Source: Bacteroidia bacterium (lineage in GTDB: Bacteria > Bacteroidota > Bacteroidia > B-17B0 > Aurantibacillaceae). Taken from it: a stretch of 64,000 nucleotides of DNA. Positions 35,954 through 44,033 of this stretch are shown one piece after another. A program made the position numbers and the translations under genes. Within the stretch, counting starts at the first letter, position 1. The number at the start of each line of letters is the position of its first letter. The stretch spans positions 186,001 to 250,000 of the forward strand of contig JAEUTO010000004.1 of NCBI GenBank assembly GCA_016787785.1, in the 5' to 3' direction. The notes beneath the pieces were generated by a model that saw only the letters and a list, made by a program, of their open reading frames with translations, searched no databases and was not told where the DNA came from.

Positions 35954-36607
35954 ATGGATAAACAGCAACTTGTTTTTTTTTATATAAATATCGCTTCTTC
36001 AAGTTTAAGTTTAGTGCCTTTAGTAATCTCTGTAATTAATTTTATTAAAATAGATCTAATTTTAAAACCAATTTTTTGGCTTGTTGTTATTAATGTTACA
36101 GTTGAAATATTAAGTTTTGTCTTTCTTCAAGTAAACTTCAGTAATAAATATATGCTCCATTACTTTACAGTTGCTGAGTTTGGATTGATCAGTTTGTTTT
36201 ATAGCTTTTTCTTAAAAGATTATTTTAAACCACTATTAATTTATCTATTAATTCCGGTATTTCTTTTAGCAGCAATTATTGATTACAAGGTATATGGCCT
36301 ATCTTCCTCCTATAATTTTTCTTCTTCCGTTGAATGTATATTGCTTATTTTTTACTCGCTTTTCTTTTTTTATTATGTACTAAAAAATTTAATTTTCGAA
36401 AATCTTCTCTCTACTCCGGTTTTCTGGGTCAATACAGCAATCCTGTTCTATTTCTCTGGCAACTTAATCTTGTTTGTATTTAGTAATTATATGGCGATGG
36501 TCGATCCGCTCAAGCTCGCAATTTTATGGTCCGTCATTCATACTTTTTTTAATGTTTTATATAATGTATTTTTAAGCATTGGATTTTGGAAAACAAGGGG
36601 CAAATAG
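35954..36607 (+). CDS. Integral membrane protein, six to seven helices, kinase-associated
   Basis: This protein of 217 residues is almost entirely hydrophobic, with helices at about 8-28, 38-58, 66-88, 93-110, 125-143, 157-177 and 185-210. No known domain is recognised. It overlaps the start of the histidine kinase gene by 22 bp. The kinase itself has only one helix and no sensor domain, so this protein is a good candidate for its separate input subunit; that is inference from context. Confidence 0.72.
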   Translation: MDKQQLVFFYINIASSSLSLVPLVISVINFIKIDLILKPIFWLVVINVTVEILSFVFLQVNFSNKYMLHYFTVAEFGLISLFYSFFLKDYFKPLLIYLLIPVFLLAAIIDYKVYGLSSSYNFSSSVECILLIFYSLFFFYYVLKNLIFENLLSTPVFWVNTAILFYFSGNLILFVFSNYMAMVDPLKLAILWSVIHTFFNVLYNVFLSIGFWKTRGK

Positions 36608-37392
36608 ATATCTACACATTAATAATTATTTCAACGCTGGGTGTGCTGGTGTTGGTGTTATTTTTAGTGTTTATTATAGCACTTTACCAAAAACGTATGC
36701 TAGCCAATAAAACCATGTTAATTGATACCGAGAACAAACACCAAAAAAAATTATTGGATGCTTCACTCGAAATTGCCGAACAAGAGCGTGTAAAAATTGC
36801 TGTTAACCTGCACGATGATATTGGTATTACCTTTAATGTTCTTAAAATGAATCTTAGTCGCCTTAAAAAGAACATTGATAAAAAAGAGGTGTTTGACGAA
36901 ATAATTGCGGCCAGTAATAAGAATATCGATGACTCGATGGAGACCGTGCGCTCTATTTATAATGATATACTTCCGCCAACGCTTACTAATATGGGATTTG
37001 TAAAAGGCCTCAAGGAAGTGTGCAACCAGATAAGTAAAACGGGAGGAATGGAAATTACTTTTCATTCAGAACAGGAAAGCATAGAGTTTGATAAAAAAAT
37101 AAAGATACAGTTATACCGTTTGGTAAAAGAGATATTAAATAATACCGTTAAACACGCAAAACCTACACTCATAGAAATTAATATTGAAAATACCCTGGAT
37201 AATTTAATTGTAAGTATCTTGCATAACGGTATGGGAATAACAACAGAACAGATCAAAAAATTTGCCGAAACATCAACAGGCCTTGGATTAAAAAGTATTT
37301 TAACCCGCGCCCAACTCATAAATGCACAAATTGATTTTACAATTCTAAACAGTAAACAGGCACAGGTTATTATAAAAACTCCTTTAATATGA
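36586..37392 (+). CDS. NarX/DesK-type sensor histidine kinase (HisKA_3)
   Basis: This kinase of 268 residues has one membrane helix (about 9-31), then a coiled stretch and a HisKA_3 domain (about 65-130) with the phospho-acceptor His in VNLHDDIGITFNVLK. The HATPase domain (about 165-268) has EILNNTVKHAKP and GLGLKSILTRAQ. The start is TTG 36586, inside the end of the membrane-protein gene; there is no ATG nearby. It overlaps the NarL-type regulator by 4 bp (ATGA), its evident partner. Confidence 0.9.
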   Translation: MENKGQIDIYTLIIISTLGVLVLVLFLVFIIALYQKRMLANKTMLIDTENKHQKKLLDASLEIAEQERVKIAVNLHDDIGITFNVLKMNLSRLKKNIDKKEVFDEIIAASNKNIDDSMETVRSIYNDILPPTLTNMGFVKGLKEVCNQISKTGGMEITFHSEQESIEFDKKIKIQLYRLVKEILNNTVKHAKPTLIEINIENTLDNLIVSILHNGMGITTEQIKKFAETSTGLGLKSILTRAQLINAQIDFTILNSKQAQVIIKTPLI

Positions 37393-38051
37393 AAAAGCTA
37401 CCTCCTTTAATTAAAATCGCAGTTGTAGACGATCATCAACTCTTCCGGGTAGGTGTAGTAGCCTTATTGGGTGATTATAATGATATGGAAGTTGTACTTG
37501 AGGCATCCAATGGCAGAGATCTTTTGAATCAGTTAAAACGCAGCACGCCGCATTTAGTACTATTGGATATTGAAATGCCTGAAATGAATGGTATAGAAAC
37601 TACCCTCGCGTTAAAAAAAGAATACCCGGATATAAAGATCATTATTTTAACGATGCACAATGAAGAGGAATTTATTTTCGATCTCATGAACAAAGGCGCC
37701 AATGGATTTTTACCGAAAGATAAAAGTGTTGAGACAGTTGTAGATGCTATTTACTCTGTTATGCAAAAAGGGTATTATTACAACGATCAAATTACGCAGG
37801 CTATAATAAAAGGCAACAGCGGTTATCTTAAAGCACCTGAATTATTAAATAAAGCAGCTTCTTTAACAGAACGCGAAATAGAGATAATTAAACTTATTTG
37901 CGAGCAAAAAACAAACCGCGAAATTGGCGAGATACTTTTTATAAGTGCCAGAACGGTAGATAATCACAAAACAAATATCTTTACCAAGATAGGCACTAAA
38001 ACAACTATTGGTATTGTAATGTTTGCCATGCAGGCAAAGCTTATCAGTTAA
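37389..38051 (+). CDS. NarL/FixJ-family response regulator
   Basis: This DNA-binding regulator of 220 residues has a receiver domain (about 8-125) with D14/D15, the phospho-acceptor D60 in VLLDIEMPEMNG and K in GFLPKD. The LuxR-type helix-turn-helix (about 155-218) has LTEREIEIIKLICEQKTNREIGEILFISARTVDNHKTNIFTKIG. It is the last gene of the membrane protein-kinase-regulator operon. It is the only LuxR-type DNA-binding regulator encoded between the two operator arrays, so it is a candidate to bind them. Confidence 0.94.
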   Translation: MKKLPPLIKIAVVDDHQLFRVGVVALLGDYNDMEVVLEASNGRDLLNQLKRSTPHLVLLDIEMPEMNGIETTLALKKEYPDIKIIILTMHNEEEFIFDLMNKGANGFLPKDKSVETVVDAIYSVMQKGYYYNDQITQAIIKGNSGYLKAPELLNKAASLTEREIEIIKLICEQKTNREIGEILFISARTVDNHKTNIFTKIGTKTTIGIVMFAMQAKLIS

Positions 38052-38195
38052 AAACAACTGTTTTTTATTTACATTATTGCACGCGGCCAATCAACAGATC
38101 GTAGATTGTTTTAGTTCCATTTGAGAAGACCCCAACTCTTCGTTATTATACTACTATATAAATTTATTTGTAGTTCCCGGGTCACAACGGCTGCT

Positions 38196-39293
38196 TTAGG
38201 TCATATTTAGATCCGTTGGTAACGTAATAGTAAAAACACTGCCATTATTCAATTTACTTTCAACACCAACAGTGCCGCCTAGTTTTTTTATACCATTTGC
38301 TACAAGATATAAACCAAGACCCGAACCCTTCGAATCTTCGGTACCCCTAAAATACATTTCAAAAATGCGATCTTTTATTCCTGCGTCAATCCCAATACCG
38401 TTATCTTTAATTTCAATTTTTACGCCTGCATCAACGTCAAGAACCCAGATGTCAATATAAGGACCCGGTTGTGAAAGATTGCGGTATTTAATGCCATTTT
38501 CTAAAATGTGATAGAGCACCGAATTGAGTATCGACTCATCTGAGAAAAAGGATTTTTTATTTTCGATACTAACCTTAAATTTCAGATCTTCATAACCTTC
38601 TACATATTTAAGACGTTTTATTACTATATCTATCAAAGACCTAAGGTCAATCTTAGATAGAACCGGCATTGTGTCTTTAATAGACATCACATCAATCAAT
38701 GATAGCAGAACGGCATCTAATTTTAAGGTGCTTTCGGATATCTTATGTATTAAGTCTTTAAAGTTCGCTTTTTCTCCCTCCATCTCTGCCAACTTTGTTA
38801 AACCCATTATGGAACATAAAGGCCCTCTGAGGTCGTGCGCAGCTTTATAAATAAAAGTATTTAATTCTTTGTTTGTGGCCTCCAGCTCCATGTTAACTCT
38901 GCGTTTATCTGCCTCCATTCTCCGGGCTTTTAATGCTTGTTTAATAGCAGAAGGAAGGCGTACGAGATTGTTCTTTAAGATATAATCATCAGCACCTTCT
39001 TTAATGCACCTAATGGCAAATTCTTCAGATACACTTCCGGTTATTAATATAAAAGGAATTTCGAAATTATTTTCGTTGTAAATACTTAATGCTTCAATCG
39101 AATCAAATTGTGGTAATGAGTGATCGGATAAAATAACATCAGGGTTATAATTTTTAAGAGCGCTACTATAATCATTCTTTGTTTCAACTACCTTAACTGT
39201 AAAATCAATGCCGCTTTGTTTTAACTCGCGTGCTATTAATCCTGCGTCTGCAGGGTTATCTTCAATATGTAATATTTTTAATTGTTTAGTCAT
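38196..39293 (-). CDS. Receiver-histidine kinase hybrid (REC-HisKA-HATPase)
   Basis: This cytoplasmic protein of 365 residues has an N-terminal receiver domain (about 5-122) with E11/D12 and D57 in ILSDHSLP, a coiled linker (about 125-145), a HisKA domain with H153 in KAAHDLRGPLCSIMGL and an HATPase domain ending at about 362 (NGIGIDAGIKDRIFEMYFRGTEDSKGSGLGLYL). There are no membrane segments. Receiver at the N-terminus and kinase at the C-terminus is a phosphorelay middle or input element. It lies downstream of a single-domain regulator on the same strand, 24 bp away. Confidence 0.92.
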   Translation of the reverse strand: MTKQLKILHIEDNPADAGLIARELKQSGIDFTVKVVETKNDYSSALKNYNPDVILSDHSLPQFDSIEALSIYNENNFEIPFILITGSVSEEFAIRCIKEGADDYILKNNLVRLPSAIKQALKARRMEADKRRVNMELEATNKELNTFIYKAAHDLRGPLCSIMGLTKLAEMEGEKANFKDLIHKISESTLKLDAVLLSLIDVMSIKDTMPVLSKIDLRSLIDIVIKRLKYVEGYEDLKFKVSIENKKSFFSDESILNSVLYHILENGIKYRNLSQPGPYIDIWVLDVDAGVKIEIKDNGIGIDAGIKDRIFEMYFRGTEDSKGSGLGLYLVANGIKKLGGTVGVESKLNNGSVFTITLPTDLNMT

Positions 39294-39317
39294 TTAAAGT
39301 TTAGCATATCAATAGTA

Positions 39318-39764
39318 TTAGCGTGGCGATTGGTTTATCATTAGCCAGAATAAACCTAAATCGGCCACTGCTCGTGCAAAATTTTCGAAGGATACGGGTT
39401 TAACAACATAACCGTTAACACCTAACTTATAACTTTCAACCAGGTCGCGATCTTCGCGCGATGACGTCATGATCACCACCGGTATGCTCTGCGTGCGGGC
39501 ATCAGCTTTAAGTTCACTTAAAACCTGCAGTCCATCTATTTTTGGCATTTTAAGATCGAGCAAAATTAGCTTGGGTTTATCATCGATTTTTCTATCGGCA
39601 TATTCTCCTTTTCCAAAAAAGAAATCAAGTGCTTCTGCGCCATCTTTTAAATGTAAGATGTTGTTGCATAAATTATTTTTTTTTAGCGAGCGGATCACAA
39701 GATTAGCATCTTCCATACTATCTTCTACTAAAATAATTTCTATGTTGTGCATTGCGTTTTCCAT
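39318..39764 (-). CDS. Single-domain response regulator, Rcp1 type
   Basis: This receiver-only protein of 148 residues has E14/D15, the phospho-acceptor D70 in LILLDLKMPKIDG, T in VIMTSSREDRD and K in YVVKPVSFE. The extended loop before D70 and the EDRDLVESYKLGVNGY block are typical of Rcp1-like regulators that partner phytochrome-like kinases. The kinase just upstream (7 bp away) is the obvious donor. An internal ATG at codon 5 is an alternative start. Confidence 0.9.
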   Translation of the reverse strand: MENAMHNIEIILVEDSMEDANLVIRSLKKNNLCNNILHLKDGAEALDFFFGKGEYADRKIDDKPKLILLDLKMPKIDGLQVLSELKADARTQSIPVVIMTSSREDRDLVESYKLGVNGYVVKPVSFENFARAVADLGLFWLMINQSPR

Positions 39765-39771
39765 ATACTGT

Positions 39772-41112
39772 TTAATATTTAATTGGAATTGAAAAATAAA
39801 AAGTAGCGCCTACATTCACTTCTGCTTTCGCCCACACCTCGCCACTATGTTTTTTAATAATGCGCTGTACCATAGCAATGCCAACGCCTGTGCCCTCAAA
39901 TTCAGAATCACTGTGAAGTCGTTGAAACACGCCAAATAATTTTTTGTAATATTTCATATCAAAGCCAGCGCCATTGTCTTTTACATAATAAACCATGTTT
40001 TCTTTTTCCTTATAAGAACCTATTTCAATAACAGATTTTTCTTTTTTGCCGGAATATTTAATTGCATTTGAAATAAGATTTGTAAAAACCTGATGTATCA
40101 TGCTGTTGTCACCTTCTATATCCTCTAATGGTTTAACAATAAATTCCACACTATTTTTTTGTTTCTGGTTTGTAAATTCCCTGATAACAGAATCTACCAT
40201 GTTGCTCATTCTCAAAGTAATTTTTTTCAGATCCTGTTTTCCTATCCTTGAAAAAGTAAGCAGGTCGTCTATTAACGCAGCCATCTTAGCAGCATTCCTT
40301 ATAATAACGTTTACAGTTTGTTTTCCTTCTTCATTCAGCATATGACCATGATCCTCCATCAACACATGCGAATATCCTTTAATGGCCCTTAACGGCGCGC
40401 GAAGATCATGAGAAACGGAATACGAGAACGAATCAAGTTCTTTGTTAGCATAAGCTAATTCAGCATTAGAGTTTTTGAGTAAGTACATATAATTCTCTAA
40501 CTCATCAATTACCGAATTAAGGCCAACAACAATAGCATCAAGCTCATCGCCTTTATCCGTTGTTTTAAGTCGCTCCGAGAAATCGAGCGTTGTGAATTTT
40601 AACAGCGCGTTAAGTATTTGGTTTATTCGCGCATCATTTTCTTTGATGAGTTTTGATTTTTTATCGATCTCATTTTGTAAGTATACACTTCCGGTAACAT
40701 CTTCTACCTGATGGATGATATAGAGCAACTCGTTGTTTTCATTAAGGACTGGTGAATTCTTTGGATTCCAAAATCGCTCTTCAAAACAAATGCCGTTTTC
40801 TGTTGTAACCTGTATATCATACTTTTGAATTTGCATTTTATGCGGTTGTTTTTTTTCAATGACATTTTTCAATGACATTCTCAAATTGCTAACGCCGGTT
40901 GCATTTAGGTCGGCCGGGTTATCAGGAAATACTTCAAATAGATCCCTGTTTATAATTTCAGAACAGGTTGTTTGGGTAGCCAGGCAGTAGGCATCTGTGG
41001 CATCGAGTATGGTAAATTTTGGGGGGTTAGGTTTAAGAAGAAGAAATAGAACCGGCGCTGCATGAAATACGCAGCCATGATCAACGTGTATATCAGAATT
41101 GTTTAAGCTCAT
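39772..41112 (-). CDS. PAS-sensor histidine kinase, soluble, Cph1-like transmitter
   Basis: This kinase of 446 residues has no membrane helix. A PAS-like sensor (about 12-155) is followed by a HAMP-like helical segment (about 175-215, LDFSERLKTTDKGDELDAIV), a HisKA domain with the phospho-acceptor His near residue 235 in SVSHDLRAPLRAIKGY and an HATPase domain (NLISNAIKYSGKKEK, GAGFDMKYYKKLFGVFQRLH). The ligand of the PAS domain is unknown. It lies 6 bp after the STAS-like gene and 7 bp before the Rcp1-type regulator, in one leftward operon (41517 to 38196). Confidence 0.92.
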   Translation of the reverse strand: MSLNNSDIHVDHGCVFHAAPVLFLLLKPNPPKFTILDATDAYCLATQTTCSEIINRDLFEVFPDNPADLNATGVSNLRMSLKNVIEKKQPHKMQIQKYDIQVTTENGICFEERFWNPKNSPVLNENNELLYIIHQVEDVTGSVYLQNEIDKKSKLIKENDARINQILNALLKFTTLDFSERLKTTDKGDELDAIVVGLNSVIDELENYMYLLKNSNAELAYANKELDSFSYSVSHDLRAPLRAIKGYSHVLMEDHGHMLNEEGKQTVNVIIRNAAKMAALIDDLLTFSRIGKQDLKKITLRMSNMVDSVIREFTNQKQKNSVEFIVKPLEDIEGDNSMIHQVFTNLISNAIKYSGKKEKSVIEIGSYKEKENMVYYVKDNGAGFDMKYYKKLFGVFQRLHSDSEFEGTGVGIAMVQRIIKKHSGEVWAKAEVNVGATFYFSIPIKY

Positions 41113-41118
41113 GAAAGG

Positions 41119-41517
41119 TTATAAATGTTGTTTAAGCCAGGCTTTAGCATCTTCCTCATTGTTAAAAATTTTTGTTGGATAGGACTGCGTCTTAATCGTA
41201 AAAAATAAATTGGCCAACATTTTTCCAAGGGCAGAATTAGATACCAACGCCAGCGCTTTTACATATTTTGGAAATTCCTGGGCTATGTAGTCCTTTATTT
41301 CGCGGGTTGACTCCGCAATGTGTGTTACGTCAGCCAGCATACATACTTTCTTTCCTCCAAGCATTTTACTAAACTCATCCATCGATTTTTTTGTTTCTTC
41401 AAGTGAAGGTGGGTTTACTCTTTTTTTTGATATCGAATACATAATGCCATCTTCGTCTATCCACGAAGTGGATGCCGGCCACTCTTGCACTGTAACATTT
41501 GATGGAATTTTTAACAT
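41119..41517 (-). CDS. STAS/SpoIIAA-like fold protein (function unknown)
   Basis: This soluble protein of 132 residues has a strand-helix pattern like the STAS/SEC14-type proteins found beside Bacteroidota kinases (I recall a DUF7793-type family): WIDEDGIMYSISKKRVNPPSLEETKKSMDEFSKMLGGKKVCMLADVTHIAESTREIKDYIAQEF, then ALALVSNSALGKMLANLFFTIKTQSYPTKIFNNEEDAKAWL. The ADVTHI segment sits where STAS proteins have their regulatory Ser/Thr. It is the first gene of the leftward kinase operon, with operator array B 119 bp upstream of its ATG. Confidence 0.65.
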   Translation of the reverse strand: MLKIPSNVTVQEWPASTSWIDEDGIMYSISKKRVNPPSLEETKKSMDEFSKMLGGKKVCMLADVTHIAESTREIKDYIAQEFPKYVKALALVSNSALGKMLANLFFTIKTQSYPTKIFNNEEDAKAWLKQHL

Positions 41518-41635
41518 ACAATTAGTTTAAGCAACAATATTATACCAGCGTTTTTGTAAAAGAGTTTACAATTATTTAAGTAAGTTACAAAAGAAAAGAC
41601 CTTTTTTCTTTAAAATCTTGACGCGAAGTGAAAAA

Positions 41636-41675
41636 TAGGTAAATTTACCTACCTTTTGATAGGTAAATTTACCTA
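41636..41675. promoter_or_regulatory. Operator array B: two perfect copies of TAGGTAAATTTACCTA
   Basis: Perfect 16-bp palindromes lie at 41636-41651 and 41660-41675, 24 bp start to start. They are in the 370-bp divergent gap between the STAS-like/kinase operon (left) and the single receiver gene (right). The same palindrome forms array A at 35362-35448. The rest of the gap (41676-41887) is AT-rich; possible weak -7 boxes are TATATTTA 41833-41840 and TACTTTTA 41838-41845. Confidence 0.75.
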
Positions 41676-41887
41676 TACGAAATTGACAAAAAATAGCGGG
41701 GAAAGGAGTTCTTTTGCCTAGGCATTGTGCTGTATTTTAAAAAATAACCGAGGTTAAAGATCTTGAGATGCAGAAGTAGTTGATTTTTAATTTTAGATAA
41801 AAAGCAGTATAAATTGTTTCTTTAATAAAATTATATTTACTTTTATTAAAATTAAGTTTTTTAAAAAGAATAATAAATTTTGTGATC

Positions 41888-42304
41888 ATGAAAAGAAAAG
41901 ACCCTCAGTTCAAATACAAATATGCGATGTTATTGGACGATAACGAGCTGGATAATTTCATCAATCAAAAGATCATAGAAGCAAATCATTTTGCATCTAA
42001 AATTTATATTAATACAGGAAGCAAAAGCGCGCTTGAATTTTTACATAATCTTTCCATTTCAAGTACAGATGCAGTTAGTATTTTTCCGGAAATTATATTC
42101 GTGGATCTTAATATGCCAATGATGGACGGTTTTCAGTTCATTGAGAATCTGAAAAGCAAACTACCAGAAAAATTAAAGAATCTAAAACTTGTGATTTTAA
42201 CTTCATCCGTAAATCCGGAGGATAAGAAAAAGGCAGCTGAAATAGCTTTGGATATTACCTTCTTAAATAAACCGTTAACGCAGGAGATGTTAGACAAGCT
42301 CTAA
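41888..42304 (+). CDS. Single-domain response regulator
   Basis: This receiver-only protein of 138 residues has D17/D18, the phospho-acceptor D73 in IFVDLNMPMMDG, LTSS and the Lys in FLNKPL. ATG 41888 is preferred to the GTG at 41882 two codons earlier. It is alone on the right side of operator array B. Its stop codon overlaps that of the convergent helical protein gene (CTAA at 42301-42304). No output domain is present, so it must act through a partner or as a phosphate sink. Confidence 0.88.
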   Translation: MKRKDPQFKYKYAMLLDDNELDNFINQKIIEANHFASKIYINTGSKSALEFLHNLSISSTDAVSIFPEIIFVDLNMPMMDGFQFIENLKSKLPEKLKNLKLVILTSSVNPEDKKKAAEIALDITFLNKPLTQEMLDKL

Positions 42305-43725
42305 AGCATCTGGTATTTTCTTTTTAATTCGGGGATCAAGTGCGATAACACCTCATTACTCTTTTTATTATTAGCCATGAATAATGTAAAAAGATCCTTA
42401 TTCTTGGCTAGTGCTTTCGCGTTGCCGGTCTTGTTCATTTCCGATTCAAATATCTTTATTACATGCAACACATGGTAATATTTTTCTATTTGCTCTGACT
42501 TGATCTTTCGCGAAACACTTTTTAAAGTTAATTCAACCAGCTCGTACTCTTTTTGAAAGAGATAGAAATAGGCAAGGGTTAGTTTAACGTTTATACTTTC
42601 ATGAAAAAAGTCCTTAAAACTAAAATTATTTAAAATGTTATTTAAGCAGTTTATAGCCTCTTTAAGGTTCTTTTGTTTAAAATGTAGCATAGCGTTGTAA
42701 ATGGCAATTACAACACGCGCATGGCTATCCTCAGAGTCGTGAAGCATCTCTATGGTTTTTGGGTCTTCCAAAAGATCTTCGTTTCGGTCGGTTTCGTCAC
42801 AAAACTTTATTTTAGTGCACAAAAACTTAGAGGTAATACAAATATTATTGTACAAGAGTAAGGTGTGTAGGTTGTCATTTACTTTTTCATAAAAGCCCAA
42901 GGCAGTTTTGTATTCAGAAATTGAGATGTAGTATTCAAATGCCAGGTAATCTAAAACTATTTCCCATTTTTTTTGCGGTGAGGTTTGGGGCAATTCAGAA
43001 AAGATCTTCCTCATGTTTTGAATGATCTCAACAGTTGAAGTTCCAATGCCTTTCGTCTCTTCGCAGAAAAGATTCATTTGTAATTCAATAAAATATTTTA
43101 TGATCTCTATCTGGTGCGAGCGGTTAAGGACGTATAGATTGGCGATCTCATTATTAAGAAAATAAAGTGTATCAAGATCTTGCTGACTTCTTGAAAAGTT
43201 ATACCTACCCAAAATGCGGTTAAAGTTTCCTAAGATCTCTTCGGCTTTTTCGAGCGATAGGGCAAAGGCAGTATGTTTATTGAATAGTTGCGAATAATAG
43301 AAATATTTTTCAGAGTACAAATGCATTTTTTTTAATGCACTATATACAACAAGTAGATCGTTATGCAGCTCAAATTTTAGCAGTTCTTTTTCGAGCTTAT
43401 TTAAAAATGCTATGGCTGTTTCGCGCGGCATATTAAAACAAACTTCAGGCACTTGCAATAGCTGCTTTATAAGGTTCTCTCTTGTGCTAAAAACATCTAC
43501 CGACAAATGCTCCTGGATCTTATCATACAACCTCGATTTTAAAACGTAAAATGAATTAGAACTGATAACCAGCTGTTTTATTATTTCAGCGTCCGATAAA
43601 CTACCACTTCGATACGACTGAAAAAGAAGCGAGTAATTATCAGCTTTTGTTTTTTTAAAAGACTCATCTATCCGTGTAAAATCGTTATCGTTTAACTGCG
43701 TTATAACTTGTTTTAACTTGATCAT
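42301..43725 (-). CDS. Large helical protein with TPR-like repeats, function unknown
   Basis: This soluble protein of 474 residues is almost all alpha-helix. Degenerate 34-residue-like repeats are visible in the C-terminal half: ALGFYEKVNDNLHTLLLYNN, VVIAIYNAMLHFKQKNLKEAINCLNNIL and LTLAYFYLFQKEYELVELTLKSV. There is no signal peptide or catalytic motif. Such proteins are scaffold or regulator-binding candidates. It is placed tail-to-tail with a single receiver protein. A TAAATTTG box (minus strand, 43765-43772) lies 40 bp upstream of its ATG. Confidence 0.72.
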   Translation of the reverse strand: MIKLKQVITQLNDNDFTRIDESFKKTKADNYSLLFQSYRSGSLSDAEIIKQLVISSNSFYVLKSRLYDKIQEHLSVDVFSTRENLIKQLLQVPEVCFNMPRETAIAFLNKLEKELLKFELHNDLLVVYSALKKMHLYSEKYFYYSQLFNKHTAFALSLEKAEEILGNFNRILGRYNFSRSQQDLDTLYFLNNEIANLYVLNRSHQIEIIKYFIELQMNLFCEETKGIGTSTVEIIQNMRKIFSELPQTSPQKKWEIVLDYLAFEYYISISEYKTALGFYEKVNDNLHTLLLYNNICITSKFLCTKIKFCDETDRNEDLLEDPKTIEMLHDSEDSHARVVIAIYNAMLHFKQKNLKEAINCLNNILNNFSFKDFFHESINVKLTLAYFYLFQKEYELVELTLKSVSRKIKSEQIEKYYHVLHVIKIFESEMNKTGNAKALAKNKDLFTLFMANNKKSNEVLSHLIPELKRKYQML

Positions 43726-44033
43726 TGGAGTATTTTTTTAAAAATAAGTTAGTGTAAATTTAAACAAATTTAAATTAACCAATAATTGTGGTCTTTATTT
43801 TTTGGGGTGTGAAATTTAAATGCAACGAGTACCAGATCTTTTTAGTTAGCCCGGAGTTCATTATTTAAAGAGGGTACAGGGCTTCTGACTAGTTTTTTTC
43901 CCAATTTTGGAAAGTAAACAAAATTCAAAAGAATCTTACATATGTGGTTTTGTACCCAAAATCAGTAAGTTATTCTTTTTTAATCGCCGCAACTTTACAC
44001 TATAAAGTAATTCATTAATAAAAAAAATAAATC
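43726..44033. other. 308-bp divergent intergenic gap
   Basis: This AT-rich gap lies between the leftward helical-protein gene and the rightward duplicated secreted-protein gene. A TAAATTTG box on the minus strand (43765-43772) may serve the left gene. TTTTG 43948-43952 followed 18 bp later by TATTCTTT is a weak candidate for the right gene. No ORF, hairpin or operator palindrome is seen. Confidence 0.4.

Noticed and set aside
38052-38195. Possible tRNA or small RNA in the gap (GTTCCCGGGTC stretch)
   Set aside because: The T-arm-like bases do not sit in a cloverleaf, and no acceptor or anticodon stem could be formed.
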